Source of the DNA: Polychytrium aggregatum
Lineage: Eukaryota; Chytridiomycota; Chytridiomycetes; Polychytriales
Direction of reading: 5' to 3'
Assembly (NCBI RefSeq): GCF_025602895.1
Contig: NW_026516206.1
Location: 62,001-126,000, forward strand
Length of the DNA stretch: 64,000 bases
How positions within the stretch are numbered: position 1 is the first letter of the stretch; every line of letters starts with the position of its first letter. Positions 32,715-44,197 of the stretch are shown here, piece after piece. Both the position numbers and the translations under genes were made by a program. The notes beneath the pieces were generated by a model. It was not told the DNA's origin. It ran no database searches and saw only the letters and a list, made by a program, of their open reading frames with translations.

Positions 32715-33528
32715 CGTGGGAAAGCGAACCGGAAGTATGCAGTTTGGAGGCTCGTTGCGACGCCGCTCATTGCCTCGACAGCGGTTCCCATCAGCATACC
32801 AGTACGGCACCGTGACGGCTGCGGCCCGCAGCGATTCACGATAAGGTACTCACGACTTGGGGCCTGCGGTGATTGCCAGGATCTCCTCTTCCAACCATAT
32901 CACCCACCACCCAACACTATACTACACGCCACTAGATCAAGCCCTCGGCACCTGTCCGGTCCCAGTGGCTCTGTCGCTTCGTCGTTGCAGGCAACGCAAG
33001 CTCCACAACCATGTATACTGAATAAAGGTGCACAATAGTCTACTGTTGATGATAAGGAAATACAGAACGCTTCTCGCTTCCGCTCACTCACTCACTCACT
33101 TGATCGATCGAGCCCGCGGTGGCTCGGGGTAGAAATCATCCATGGACAGAGCTTACCAAGTCTTCCGTAATAGTGCCCATCGACGCTTGCACTGTTGTAT
33201 CAGACTCGATCGATAAAATGTCGTGGATATGCCCACACACTAACAGCATGAGACAGACACCCAAAGCAATGACTCTTGTAACTTGGTCGTTCCCAGCCGA
33301 GTGAATGGTCCGATCCAACGATGGCATGGTTTTTGTCCGAAATAACCAATACGTCTCATTGTTATTCAATACGCCGTGCAACGAGCAGTCATCGCTCCTG
33401 ATAATCTCGCACCCATACAATAGAACAAAACAAAACAGAACAGCGGAACAGAACCATGCAGTGATAAAGTACAGTTTGGCAATCATCGCGTCTTTTGATC
33501 AACTTCGGGCAAGCGGGAGGGAAGCCCT
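32715..33528. other. Convergent intergenic region
   Basis: 814 bp between the 3' ends of the 7-TM gene (+) and the WHI2-like gene (-). AT-richer than coding flanks; small CACT repeat at 33086-33100. Nothing recognised. Confidence 0.5.
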
Positions 33529-36500
33529 TCAGACAGCAACAAACTCGAACGACCACGTTCTGTGTGTCCACAGCTTGACGTCCACAACGGGCTCAGTGAG
33601 CGATTCCGGGTGCGTCGTGGGTATTTCCGATGGCCGACCAAAGAGCGTTGATCGGCGCATAACAGCCCGCGGTTTCTGCCCCGTGCTCTGGTCCGGCTGC
33701 TCGCCAATGGCAGCGTGCTCCTCGGATCTCTGAGTTCGATGCGTCGAGCTCTTGGAGCTGCCGGCTCGTCTCAGATCCTTCGCCGCTGGTGCCTCCTGGG
33801 CTGCTTCAGACAGCATGGCCTGAACCTGGTCGAGGAGTTCCTTGGACGTGTGTCCCGGCTCGTCTCGGTGGCCCTTGACTGAGCAGCTCGACCCTGTTGC
33901 GCCGTCATGTAGATCGCCAGCGGGCTCAGCAACGGCTTTGTGGTCGAGCGGGCCAAAGGACGGCGGCGGCAAGCGAATCTGAACGTGCTCCACATCCCAC
34001 CATGACTTGCGGAAGGGCTGCCTTCCTTTCATGCAATATTCGAATCCGGACGTATTGGGTACGATCGAACCCTCTTGAGCCTGAACCAGAATGCTGGAGG
34101 CGAGTCCTCCGGGATTGTCTGAGGCCTTGGTGCCCTTTTGAGAGGCAGCGCCGGCAGCCGGGTCGCTGCCGAGTGCGCTGCTGTCCGGTTTCTGAGCACA
34201 CGCAGATGAGTCGCAGGCGCCAAAGGACACCTTGGACCTCGAAAGCGATGTTGTTCGCATCGGCTCGCGTTCGTGCGGGCGCCCATGCTCGTGCTCATGC
34301 TCGTGCTCCGGGATCGAGCTGCTGATGCACTCGGGCACGCTGGGATCTCGTTTCTCTTTCATGTTGAGAATGGCAATGCTGACCAGCTGGTACGAGTCGG
34401 ACCTGAGAGACTCGCGATAGGGCCACACGGCGCTGCTGTCACAGTATGCGTGGCACTTGAGGATCTTTTCGATATCGAGGAGCTGTCTGTTATGCTCACA
34501 AGTCCGGGCCTCTGCTTCCGAGGTACCATCCCAGCGCGGTGAGTTTGGCGTTTGAGTGCTCGGTGTGGGGGTTTGAGAGCACTGAGGCTCAAGCTCGGCA
34601 GACTGTAGCGGCCCGGGAGCCTGGAGGCTCAGCGAGCGAGGCGGCAGCAGCATGGGCTCGCATGAACGGCCATCGTCGAGAGAATGTGGCTCAAAATCGG
34701 CGCTCGGGGGCCTTGGGGACTCTCTGCACCCGTCCTTAGAGCTATCGAGCGGCGACGGGAAGATGACCTTGCGGCTCTTCAGGATCTTGAAGCACTCGTT
34801 CTTGATCAAATGACGCTGCAGCTTTTCGATGCTGTGGTCGTGAGTCTCGGGCAGCGACTTTGCCTTGCCTTTGCTGCTCTGCTTGCCAAGAGTCGAGAAA
34901 ATGCTGGACAGACCATGCTCTGGAAGCGAATTGCGGCGACTCTTGCGACGTTGCGCGGAGCGAGGCTGGTCGGACTCGGTACTCTGTCGTGGCAGGTAGT
35001 CTTGCGCGTTCTTGGGGATCGCGTAGAACTCAATGTCCTCGCGCAGGACCAGGAGATACTGGATCGGGTGTGGCGGGCGAGTGGGCGCTATCTCGACCAT
35101 GCTCTCAAGCGGCCTGGGCGGCGGGAGAGCAGCGGGCTCGGCGTGGATGGCTCCAGTGAGGACGCTTGTGGTTGTGGCCGGCACATCAGCAATAGACGGC
35201 CCAACCACGGACACGGGTGTGATTTCATTTGCGCTGAGATCAGAGATCGTGTACGCATGTGGGAACCGTTGGGAGATGTACGATACGATCGCACTTTTGG
35301 CAGCCGAAATACGCCGGGTGATTCCAAACTGAGTCACCAGGTCCGACCGTTTCGGCGCAGCCGCTGGCTCGGCTGGAAAGCGCTCCATCGTTGAGTTGCG
35401 GATTTGAGGGGCCTCGTCAGCGGATGGCGGGTTTTCTTGGGGCAGCATGCATGCGCTTGGATCTGCCTGTGCAGTCTGGGCTGCTTCGGTGAGGATTGAC
35501 TATGAAATCAGCAAGCGAAGATGTGAGTCAGGTCGTCCGTGAGAAGTACGAGCCACGATCGGCCCCGCTTTGTCGGCTGCCGTGTGATGCATAGGCCCTT
35601 TACACCACACCCAGAGGCCCCACCAGGCTTCATGAAGATCAAAGTCTCAGTCGATTCAAGGGCCGGTCGCTGTTACAGTGCACCGGGCCAACTGGATCGC
35701 TTTGTACCAGAGACAACAGGCTACTCACGCTGCTTCGAATGGACTCGGCAGTAGCCGGCTCCAGGGAGGGGCCGTTCCCGGCGCTTAAGGCCGCTGCAAG
35801 TTCATCAGGCTGCACGGGGCCCTCCTTGGGAGGCTGCTCGTGGGCATCATCAACAACCGGAGCAGCGCTGGTGGAAGGCGGGGCGGTGTTGATCCCGGCC
35901 CGAGAGGATCGTCTGGAGGCCGTGCGCGATCCACCGGCAGAACGACGGCGTCCGGAGCGGGTCGTCAAGCTGCGACGCACCATGTCAAGGGCCTTCTTGT
36001 GCTCCTCCTCCAGGGCCTTCTTGATTTCTTCGTTCGCGGCAATGACCTGGCGAAGACCATAGGCAATGTACCGAAACAGGGTCGGGTCGAGGTCGGAGTT
36101 GACGATTCGCGCCTCATGGAGGTCCGAAAAGGCGCCCTCGAGCAGCTCCTCCTCCGGGTTGCGGAAGGACTCACGTTCGTGCTCGTCGGGGGCTGGGGTG
36201 CAGGCCTGACTTGGCTCGGAGCTTGCCGACAGATCCGAGTCGGCTTCGCTTTCGGAATACTCCAGGACAGACTCGTTGTCGGGGTAGTGTTGGCGCCAGC
36301 GGAGCGCGGCGGAGCGGGATATGGACGACCTTGCGGCGTTCTCATCGGAGGAGAGGCCTCCCGGCGAAGGCGACTTGGAAGACGACGGAGACTCGGCGCC
36401 GGATGGAGCTGGCGTCGGCAGGGCAGCGACCTGAAGGGTGCTTGGATCATCAAGAAAGAGGCCAGGAGGAGTGTTGGTCGCAGGAGGCCGCTCCTGAGGA

Positions 36501-36712
36501 TTGCTCGTGGTAGTTGGCGAGGCCGGCGTGATGGAGCAGAAGGGAATGTAGCCCGAGGGGAAGAGCGACGTGAGTAGGCTATCGGGAAACAGGCAGATCA
36601 GCCTGGAAGATATCCGGAAGCGATCGCCACGCAGATTCAGAAAGACAACGGAGTCGCCAAACATGAAGCGATCGGTGGCCGAGCCGGGCGCTGGACTGGG
36701 TGGGTTCATCAT
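33529..36712 (-). CDS. WHI2-like BTB/POZ domain protein
   Basis: Large soluble protein, 984 aa, exons 36712-35729 and 35499-33529. Related by motif to the fungal WHI2/KCTD-type BTB family (stress signalling, general stress response). The N-terminal half-domain DSVVFLNLRGDRF...LICLFPDSLLTSLFPSG (about 20-54) and the second half NSDLDPTLFRYIAYGLRQVI (about 205-224) match BTB core strands and the DFDP-type motif. About 145 Ser/Pro-rich residues separate them. Downstream QYLLVLREDIEFYAIPK and a later LLDIEKILKCHAYCDSSAVWPYR resemble the conserved blocks of WHI2-like proteins. Long disordered segments, a short HEHEHEHG run and a coiled, charged stretch EEIKKALEEEHKKALDMV are also present. Start is the first of two adjacent ATGs. 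Assignment rests on short motifs; further introns in the long exons are possible. Confidence 0.62.
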
Positions 36713-36936
36713 GAACTGTGGGAGCAAGTCGAGCACGGCCGGCAAAGGCAGATCAAGGACAGGGAGGGGAAATGGGTCGCTGTCGAGATCGAGAAAGGAA
36801 AAAGAGCGAAGACCAGCGAGGGCGGGACGAAGAAACGGATCCGAAGAGCCGATGAGGGCGGAAGTGGGATCGAAGACAATCGGAAGCACCGATAGGAACG
36901 AGCGGCGGCCGTCGATGCAAGGGCGAGTCTCGCGGA

Positions 36937-36944
36937 CTATATAT
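36937..36944 (-). promoter_or_regulatory. TATA-like element of WHI2-like gene
   Basis: ATATATAG on the minus strand, about 225 bp upstream of the ATG. Confidence 0.35.
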
Positions 36945-37820
36945 CAGGGGTATGGCGTGGCGCCGATGCAGTGTCCGTGACGACGGCTGCGATGGACGTT
37001 GTCTGAGCGAGCGCCGGTAGTTTGGCCGTGCCGGCGAATGGAAATGGGGACGGAGATGGGATTGATATCCAATGACACGGACAGAGGCCGTAGAGGAATA
37101 GTCCAGCGACTGCCAGTGACAGCAGAGAGAGAGCCGAGGATTGATGAGATCGAGACGGAGGTATTGTGACGAGGGTCGGCGTGACGAAGGCCGATGGTAT
37201 TGACAGCAGCCGGGTTGGCAAGTCGATTCGGCGACGAGTGGCAAACGGGCTCTGCGACGTGACGAATGCTCCGTCATTGGTTGTGTCGGACTGACATGAT
37301 CCGGACGCCGCCGCCGCGGATTGGCTCACCTGAGGAGAGAGAGTGTGTGTCCGGAACCGATGCTGCAGCGGATCGGGTGGTTGCGATAGGTGAAGATTGC
37401 TGCGATGGATGGATGGATGGGTGGATCGATCGAGTGGTTGCGATAGCGAGGACCGCTGCGATTCCTCGCCCGGCAGCGGCAAATGTGCTGCTCCTGGTCA
37501 TGATTCTGCAAACATGGCCTCGGATCGAGAGCCACGCGCCCATGTCACGACCACGCCCAGCGACGACACTTTGATTTAGCTGCCCTCCTCCTCCACCACC
37601 ACCAACAGCGTCGCCTGCCTCTGTCCACGATCGCAGCGTCATCTGCTTTCCCGTCTTGCTGCTCAGTCAGCCGCCATCGGCATTGGCGCTGACCGAGACC
37701 GTCCATCTGGGTCCTGGGAAACGCAGCCCACCTCTGCCGGCGCGTCTGGTGCAAGTATGCCTCGCTGGCGTGGAGCGACAACGATCCTGGGTCTGATTCC
37801 AGGATTGGTGCTGGTTCCGC

Positions 37821-37885
37821 CATGCGATCTGCTATGCAACCCTCCATGCGATCTGCTATACAACCCTCCATGCGATCCGCTGCAC
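37821..37885. repeat. 24-bp tandem repeat, 2.7 copies
   Basis: Units begin CATGCGATCTGCTAT and end CAACCCTC; two full copies and a partial third. Confidence 0.85.
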
Positions 37886-38376
37886 CGCACTGGACTTGCA
37901 GCGGCGCCGACCCCAGGCCATCTGCCCTCCACCGCCACCAGGCAGTGCTCAATGCAGCCACACAACGGCCACAGTCGAGCCGCCCCAACACAGCGCCACA
38001 CAATCCACAAAACCGATGAGGACCCACACAACAGCCACAGCGCAGCAGTCACAATTCAGCAGCCACAATGCAGCAGCCACACCGCTGCGCGTCGGCGCCG
38101 CCGCCTGTCGCACCGCCCTTGCGCGCGTGGCGTGTCCCTCGGCGTCGCCACCCGCCGTGCTGTGCCCCGTGCGTTCGCCATTCAAAAGCGATCGATCGCC
38201 GCTGTCCGCCTCGTTGCGTTTTTGGTCCAACATCCTTTGCCCTCGGCTTCGCTGGCCATCTGTCTGGACAGCGCTCTCGGCTCTGCAAGTCTCCAGGAGC
38301 ACCCGTCTCGATAGCCCTTCGCTTCCGTCCAGATCGAGATCCAGATCCAAACTGCCCTCGTCCCTGTCCAATTGCC

Positions 38377-39851
38377 ATGTCTGTCCTCTTTCGCTGGGCC
38401 ATCGCCCTCGTCCTCCTGCTGTCCCAGGCAGCTGCCGATCCAACCCTGCAGTATCTGCCCCAGGTACGGCGCTCGTCTCTGGAGGAAACACACCCCGCAT
38501 CGCTTTTGTGTCTGCTGCACTCGACTGACTCGACATCGACAACTGCTGGATGCTGCTTCGTTCGTCACCATCCAGGGCAACTACCAGTTTCCCTTCTACT
38601 CCTCTGTGCCCCTCGGCACCCAAAACACCCAAATCAAGCGCCTTGTCTTTGCCCTGCACGGTATGTTCTCTCTCCCTCTCTCCACTGCGGCGCTCTGCCG
38701 TACCGGTCGTCTTCCTTCGTTTCTGCATCCTCGTCTCCCAACTTCTGTAGTGACCGGCCTGCTAACGTCCTCTCCGAACCCCAGGCATCGGCGGTAACGC
38801 TCTCCAGGACTTTACCACCGTCACTGGAAACTTCCCAAACATCATGTTTGAGACTGCCTTTGTCACGCCCTACTTTTACTGCAGTGGCGACTCGACTGTC
38901 GCCTCCAACGCTCTGACCTTCTGCGCCGGCTGGCTTGACGGCACGGCGAGCGACCAAAACAGCACCCTCTATTCCTTCGACATGATCGACCAGCTCGTCC
39001 TGCTCGCCAAGAAAAACTTCCCATCCATCAACTACTACATCTTTGCAGGCCACTCTGCCGGTGGCCAGACCATCCTGCGCTACGCGTCCTCGACCCAGAT
39101 CGGCATCGCCGAGTATCTCTATGCCAACGTCAAGTACATTGTTGCCGGTGCCGGCACCTATCTCTACCTCAACAGCTACCGTCTCAACAGCAACGTCGAC
39201 CCCACCACTATCTGCCAGTCGCTGGACAACTGTCCCTTGACCCAGAATGACTTTGTGCAGAACTACGTGCCGCCGCCGCCCCGCCAGTCATGCAGCGTCT
39301 ATGACAGCGGCAAGTACGGTCTCTCTAGCGTCAACGATCCCAGCCAGCCGCCAAACTATGCCCAGCGTGCGACCGCTGACTGGATCTTCAACTCCCTCGT
39401 CGAGCGCAACATCACCTACATGGTCGGCGACCTCGACACCGTCGCCAACTACAAGCTTGACGTTACCTGCTCTGCCATGGCCCAGGGCCCCGCCAGTCGC
39501 AAGATGCGCTTCCTCATCTTCTCGCGGTACATGCAGATCTTCTTCCCGGTCTACCAGCAGTACCAGAACCACAAGATCGTCCCTGGCTGCCCTCACAGCG
39601 ATCCTTGCATCTACTCGAGCAAGGAGTTTGAGCTCGAGGTGTACTCTGGCACGACCATCAATCCCCCGGACTTGCCTCCGGCCTCGTCTATCACTGACAG
39701 CGGCTCGCTTCCCGATTCCACCCCCGTTGCCAAAGTTTCTGGTAACGGCGGCTCTACCAGCTCGGCCCCGTCGGCCCTCCCGTCCTCGGTGCTCGTGGGT
39801 GCATGCACCGTTGCCATCGCGGCGGTGCTTTCCGGGCTCTGGGCTTTGTAA
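38377..39851 (+). CDS. Secreted, probably GPI-anchored alpha/beta hydrolase
   Basis: Extracellular serine hydrolase of unknown substrate, 412 aa; exons 38377-38463, 38576-38660, 38785-39851. A signal peptide (MSVLFRWAIALVLLLSQAAA) is followed by a catalytic core: KRLVFALHGIGGNALQDF gives the strand and oxyanion region, and FAGHSAGGQTILRY holds the nucleophile Ser in G-x-S-x-G. PGCPHSDPC contains a candidate catalytic His. Several N-x-S/T sequons and paired cysteines fit secretion. The C-terminus ends with a Ser/Pro/Gly-rich linker and a hydrophobic tail, SSVLVGACTVAIAAVLSGLW, with no charged residues after it, a typical GPI-attachment signal. Exon 1 codes only the signal peptide and first strand. 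Fungal homologues are uncharacterised membrane-bound hydrolases; esterase versus peptidase cannot be told. Confidence 0.8.
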
Positions 39852-40123
39852 TGATCCCGCACATCTTCTCCTCAACCCACGTGGCTCCTCGGCTCGTTTG
39901 CTGTGCTGCTGTCATACTCCCACATGTCATCCCATTATACGTTTCCCTTTCTATCTTTTTCCTATTCCCTCAGGTATTGCCCTTGCGCTGCGTCGACTGT
40001 GTGTGTGTCCTGGCCTGGCTGCTCGGCACAATCGCTTGTTGCTTGTCAATCAATGCCGACTGCACCCACTTCCGAAACCCGCTGGCTGTTCGGCTGCCCA
40101 GAGCGCCGCGAATACATCATCTT
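39852..40123. other. 3' flank of hydrolase gene
   Basis: 272 bp, T-rich, presumably the 3' UTR; nothing else recognised. Confidence 0.4.
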
Positions 40124-40125
40124 TA

Positions 40126-40156
40126 CAGTCAATCCAATAAAAAAACGGGACACCCG
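40126..40156 (+). repeat. Left terminal inverted repeat
   Basis: Matches the inverted right end at CAGTC, TCCA, an A-rich block and CGGGACAC. Confidence 0.7.
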
Positions 40157-40229
40157 TGATTTTGACGATTGATCAAATATTTTGTTACCCAATGCAATCG
40201 CGCGCTGGCCATGATCATTCTGTGATTTG

Positions 40230-40640
40230 AATCAAGGGCGTCATTGTGGGAATCGCTCCCAGCTCGAGATGCGCTGGATGAGTGCCACACCAAGTCCCAA
40301 GATCCATGTGTGCTCGGTGAACGAGTTCAACACATCCCAGGTGTGCTCACACTGTCGGGAATTCAAGCGACTCGATAAGGTCGAGCATCTTGATGTCGAG
40401 AAACCACATTTTGTCCGGAGCTGTGCAAGCTGCCATACGCTGTGGGATCGAGACATCAATGCAGCCAGGAACATGATCTCGGTATGCCAGTCGATCATCG
40501 CCACAGGAGATCGACCGGGTGTATTCAAGACTGTGCTCCCGAAACCAACCAAAACAAAGAGATTGCCAACGAAGACAGGAGTGCAGTGCCATGGCCTACC
40601 CGCTGGGCCTACAGTCAGTCAGCGGGCTTCAGATATCTGA
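40230..40640 (+). pseudogene. Fanzor (TnpB-like) nuclease fragment: zinc ribbon and RuvC-III
   Basis: 136-residue frame without an ATG at its beginning. It reads VNEFNTSQVCSHCREF, then VRSCASCHTLWDRDINAARNM. The two C-x2-C knuckles are the TnpB/Fanzor zinc ribbon and DRDINAARN is the third RuvC motif, with the catalytic Asp. After it comes a basic tail (KPTKTKRLPTKTG). RuvC-I and RuvC-II and the guide-RNA-binding N-terminus are missing, so it cannot act as a nuclease. The fragment lies inside the TIR element, same strand, and stops about 40 bp before its right end. Confidence 0.8.
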
Positions 40641-40653
40641 AGCCAGAAAGGGA

Positions 40654-40682
40654 AAGTGTCCCGTTTATTTCTGGACCGACTG
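40654..40682 (-). repeat. Right terminal inverted repeat
   Basis: On the minus strand it begins CAGTCGGTCCAG and continues into AAATAAACGGGACAC. Confidence 0.7.
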
Positions 40683-40684
40683 TA

Positions 40685-41259
40685 GATCCGCGAATAGCTG
40701 TTCTGGCTTGCATGCATGCGTTTTGCACACCGAGTAAACTCGTTCTCTGCCGCCTCGGTGGATGGCGAGAACCACGGCAACTTTGATGCCGAGCAGTCTC
40801 GCCCTATCACCGCCGTTGCCGTATCATAATCGCCGTTGCCGTATCATAAGCGCTGTTGCCGTATCAGCGCCATCATGTCGTGGGTTGTCGTATGACGCGC
40901 CGCATCCAATCCACCGGCCGTCCGAGCTCAAAAAGACAAGCCTCGACTGCTGGCCGCAGATTCCTGCCTGCCCTCCATCGCACCGTCGCTCTGTTGGGCT
41001 GGCAGCAGACAGCAGCTCTTTGCGCTCACAGACCTCGGTCGTCAGCCTCCTCGGACCATTTGGCAATATCGGCCTCTCGGGCGGCCGCCTGTGCATATTG
41101 CCATCCGCAGTCTTTCGAAGAGCACAACAACCGCAATCGCACCCACAATCGCAATCAAAATTGCAGCCATCACTGTACCGCTGCATCTGCATCTCCATCT
41201 CCATCTGCATCCCAGTCTATCCACGCCCACTCGACGACACCCGTTGCCCGGCTTGCGCT
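40685..41259. other. Upstream region of ADCK2-type kinase
   Basis: 575 bp. Holds a 20-bp tandem repeat (40811-40870) and CATCTGCATCTC-type repeats near 41184-41215. No gene recognised. Confidence 0.5.
40811..40870. repeat. 20-bp tandem repeat, three copies
   Basis: Unit CCGCCGTTGCCGTATCATAA; the third copy has four changes. Confidence 0.85.
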
Positions 41260-43892
41260 ATGCGAGTGGGTCTGCTCGCATCTCTCTGCCCTCGGCTCGT
41301 CCAACAGTCATCCCGCCATTCCCTCATCCAAGCACGCTCAGTGTCTCATCAAACAGCCGCACGATGGCCCGGCTTTCGTCTGCGATCCATCCCAGAGTGG
41401 CGGCGGCGACTGATTCTCCTCTGGAGAATGTCCGTGCCGTCGCTCACACGCTCAAGGCTTACCATTCGGCTTAGATCTTCGCCGTGGCCCAAGACGGCCT
41501 TGAATCTGTGTCGGCTCGCCGCAAACATGACTTCGGTTGCTGCTGTCTGCGGCTCTCGCACTCTCTTCTTCTCCTTTCGAAGCCCGTGGCTAGGACCGAT
41601 GCGTTTCCGGCGACAGCAGCCGGCACTCCGCTCATGCTTGGCCCCTTGGCTGTCCGAATTCAGCATCGTGGTGCTCGACACACCGGCCTCGGGACTCTTT
41701 CGATGGATCTCGTTCGGGATGCAGTCGCTTTACCGCCTCGTGCGCATCTCCGTGCGTGTCGTCGTGCTGGCGTTGATCTTTCTCCCGGTGGCAGCCTCCT
41801 TCCCACTCTGGCTGGTTGTCGACTACCACGATATCGTCAACGGACGGGAGCCTCGTCGTGTCTGGTGGCCATGGATGCTGCTCTATGCTTTTGAGCTCGC
41901 CGGACCGACGTTTATCAAGGTACGAATCTGTGTGTGGAACCGGGCGGTTGTTTCACTGGGCGAATGACCGAAGTTGCGTGATTGTCTGGCCGTTGCGGAA
42001 TGGTCGGCTCGACTGACTACTCGCTGGTTGCAAGAACATCAGCCGAGCGTCGTGCCAGCCTTCCATCTGCCCTGATGCATCTTCTTTGACGAGCCTGATC
42101 GGCCATCACTGCGCCTATGATATGCACCGCCGCTCACGATGTGCCCTCCGTCCGATTCGCAGTTGGGTCAATGGGCAAGCTCGCGCAAGGACATGTTCCC
42201 ACCATACCTCTGCGATATCCTCTCGAAGCTGCAAGCCAATGTTAAACCTCATTCAATTCAGGCCACCCGTGTCATGATCCAGCGCGAGTTTGGCCGTCCA
42301 ATCGAAGATATGTTTGAACTATTCCAAGAAAAGGAAATCGGAGTCGGCGCAATTGCGCAAGTGTATCGGGCTCGACTCAAGAGCAACGACGGATTGTCTG
42401 GCGAGGAGTGTGCCGTGAAGGTTCTTCACCCCGGCGTGGAGGAGCTGCTCGAGGACGATCTCGCCATCATGGCCACCTGCGCATCGCTCTTAAGCCTGAT
42501 TCCCGGTGTGCAGTGGCTCAGCCTGCCGGACGAAGTTGCAGTGTTTGGTGAAATGATGAAGCTGCAAATTGACCTTCGAAACGAGGCCCACAACCTCCGC
42601 CAATTCATCGCCAACTTCAGCGACCGCCCGAATGTGCTCTTTCCTGAGCCGATCCTTGGGCTGGACCGCAAGACCGTCCTGGTCGAGACCTTTGTGCATG
42701 CCATCCCAATCCAATCCTTTCTCGAAAAGGGCCACAGCCAAGTGACGTCCGTCTTGGGCGAGTACGGACTCGATGCGTTTTTGGTGAGTGGTCAGTCGTG
42801 TCAGCTCCGGCGTTTGGACCGCCGCGATGCCGTCGAAACGCTTTTAGATTCTGCTTCAGATCCCTCGACAGCTTCCTAATCCTATCCCGACCCCGTCTTC
42901 CTCGCCACAGCACATGCTTGTGCTCGACAACCACGTTCATGCGGACCTCCATCCAGGTAAGCGACCTTTCCATCTGCGGTTGGGCTCCCGTTTTTGTGCA
43001 ATTATCAGCAGCAACCAGAGCGAGTACTCCCCTTCTGCGGTGTTCAAACCAAGGCTGTATCTGACACACATCGCCATGTTTGTCTCGACATCCCCAAGGT
43101 AATATCTACGTTACCTTCCGACGGCCCTCGGACAACCAATCCACCCTCAAGACGCTCTTCCTCCGATACTTTTATCCAAACTACTCTCGTAGCCACGAGC
43201 TGGTGTCGGAGGAGTTTCTCCAGAGCCTGAAGGAAGTCTCGACGGAGGAGTGGGCATCCCATGTCGAACAGCTCTATGCCCAGGGATTCGAGCCACAGAT
43301 GGTGTTCTTCGACGCAGGGCTTACCTCCACGCTCTCGGCCGCCAACCTGGTCAACTTTCTTGAGCTGTTCCGAGCAATCGCCGAGTTCAACGGGCAGCGG
43401 GTGGGCGAACTCATGATCGAAAAGTCCAAGACGCCGTGGACAGCGATCGACGCCGAAGGATTTGTGCACAAGACCGAGTCATTTATCCGCGACATCCAGC
43501 TGTCCACTTTGAAGCTGTCCAAGCTCCAGCTGGGCTTTATCCTAGGCACGGTGCTTTCTCTGGTGCGCGAGCACCACGTCAAGCTCGAGGGCGACTTTGT
43601 CAACGTCGGTGTTGCCGTGATGCTTCTGGAGGGCGTTGGTCGCCAGATGAATCCCGAGATCGACCTGCTCGAGCGGGCTCTGCCGATCCTGAACCGCGCA
43701 ATCCTGACGGGAAAGAGCTTTGGCATCAAGGTGGTGGACGAAGACCCCTCGACCCTCAAGATCATGGGGGTTGTTGGTGTGATGGTGTATCTGGAGCTGC
43801 TGGTGTACACTCTGGTCCACGGATCGCTGCGCGAGCTCAGGCAGGTCAACGAGTCGCTGCTCGAGGGAGGGCTGCTGTATGTTCCTGAATAG
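41260..43892 (+). CDS. ABC1/ADCK2-type atypical kinase, mitochondrial
   Basis: UbiB-family atypical kinase/ATPase; closest in layout to animal ADCK2 and yeast Mcp2, linked to mitochondrial lipid homeostasis and coenzyme Q. 706 aa, exons 41260-41919, 42163-42783, 42911-42956, 43099-43892. The first 50 residues from MRVGLLASLCPRLVQQSS are Arg/Ser-rich and almost free of acidic residues, fitting a mitochondrial presequence. The family's KxGQ motif is intact but split by intron 1 (FIK|LGQWAS). Other motifs: IGVGAIAQVYRARL (Ala-rich loop), CAVKVLHPG (Lys), DLRNEAHNLRQF, HADLHPGNIYV (catalytic loop, split by intron 3) and VFFDAGLTSTL (metal-binding D). A membrane segment VVVLALIFLPVAASFPLWLV precedes the kinase domain. 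The start is the first in-frame ATG giving a presequence. Confidence 0.88.
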
Positions 43893-44197
43893 AGACCGCT
43901 TCGGGTGCAACGAGGTGGAGATAGAATCGAGCAGGGTCTCTGTGACTGTCTCTGTCGAGGAGAGTGGGCACAGTACTGTGCACTGGCCTCCTGGCTCGTC
44001 CAACGGACATTGCCTGAGGTCGATCGTCGAGATTGCTCAACGCCGATCGTCGAGATTGCCCGAGGCCAAACGCGCTCTTTCATGGCGAACGAAAGCCCCA
44101 AGGCCCCAGAGCTCCCGATCTCGCTCTCACTTCATCGCACACGCCCTGCTTCGTGATCGACCCTGGCGCACTTTGCCCCGCTATCGGCCCTGCCTCA
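43893..44197. other. Spacer between kinase and RluA-PrmC genes
   Basis: 305 bp between two + strand genes; includes a repeated CGATCGTCGAGATTG (about 44020-44060). Nothing else seen. Confidence 0.4.

Larger units (their letters stand above)
36713..38376. other. Divergent promoter region with tandem repeats
   Basis: 1.66 kb between the WHI2-like gene (-) and the secreted hydrolase (+). Contains GGAT units (37403-37424), a 24-bp tandem repeat (37821-37885) and CAGCAGCCACAAT repeats near 38040-38085. Open frames have no domain. Confidence 0.5.
40126..40682 (+). mobile_element. Short TIR/TA transposon derivative carrying Fanzor C-terminus
   Basis: 557-bp element. Its ends are imperfect terminal inverted repeats: left CAGTCAATCCAAT then A7 and CGGGACAC; right, read inward, CAGTCGGTCCAG then AAATAAACGGGACAC. 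A TA dinucleotide flanks each end (40124-40125 and 40683-40684), the target-site signature of Tc1/mariner-like insertion. A small hairpin (ACGGG, loop ACA, CCCGT) sits at 40145-40157 in the left end. Inside is one open frame for the zinc ribbon and last RuvC motif of a Fanzor (eukaryotic TnpB) nuclease; the N-terminal two thirds and any transposase are absent. The first 93 bp recur at 53630. Fanzor genes inside Mariner/Tc1-type elements are known from the literature; assignment to that superfamily is my inference from TIR and TA. Confidence 0.75.
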
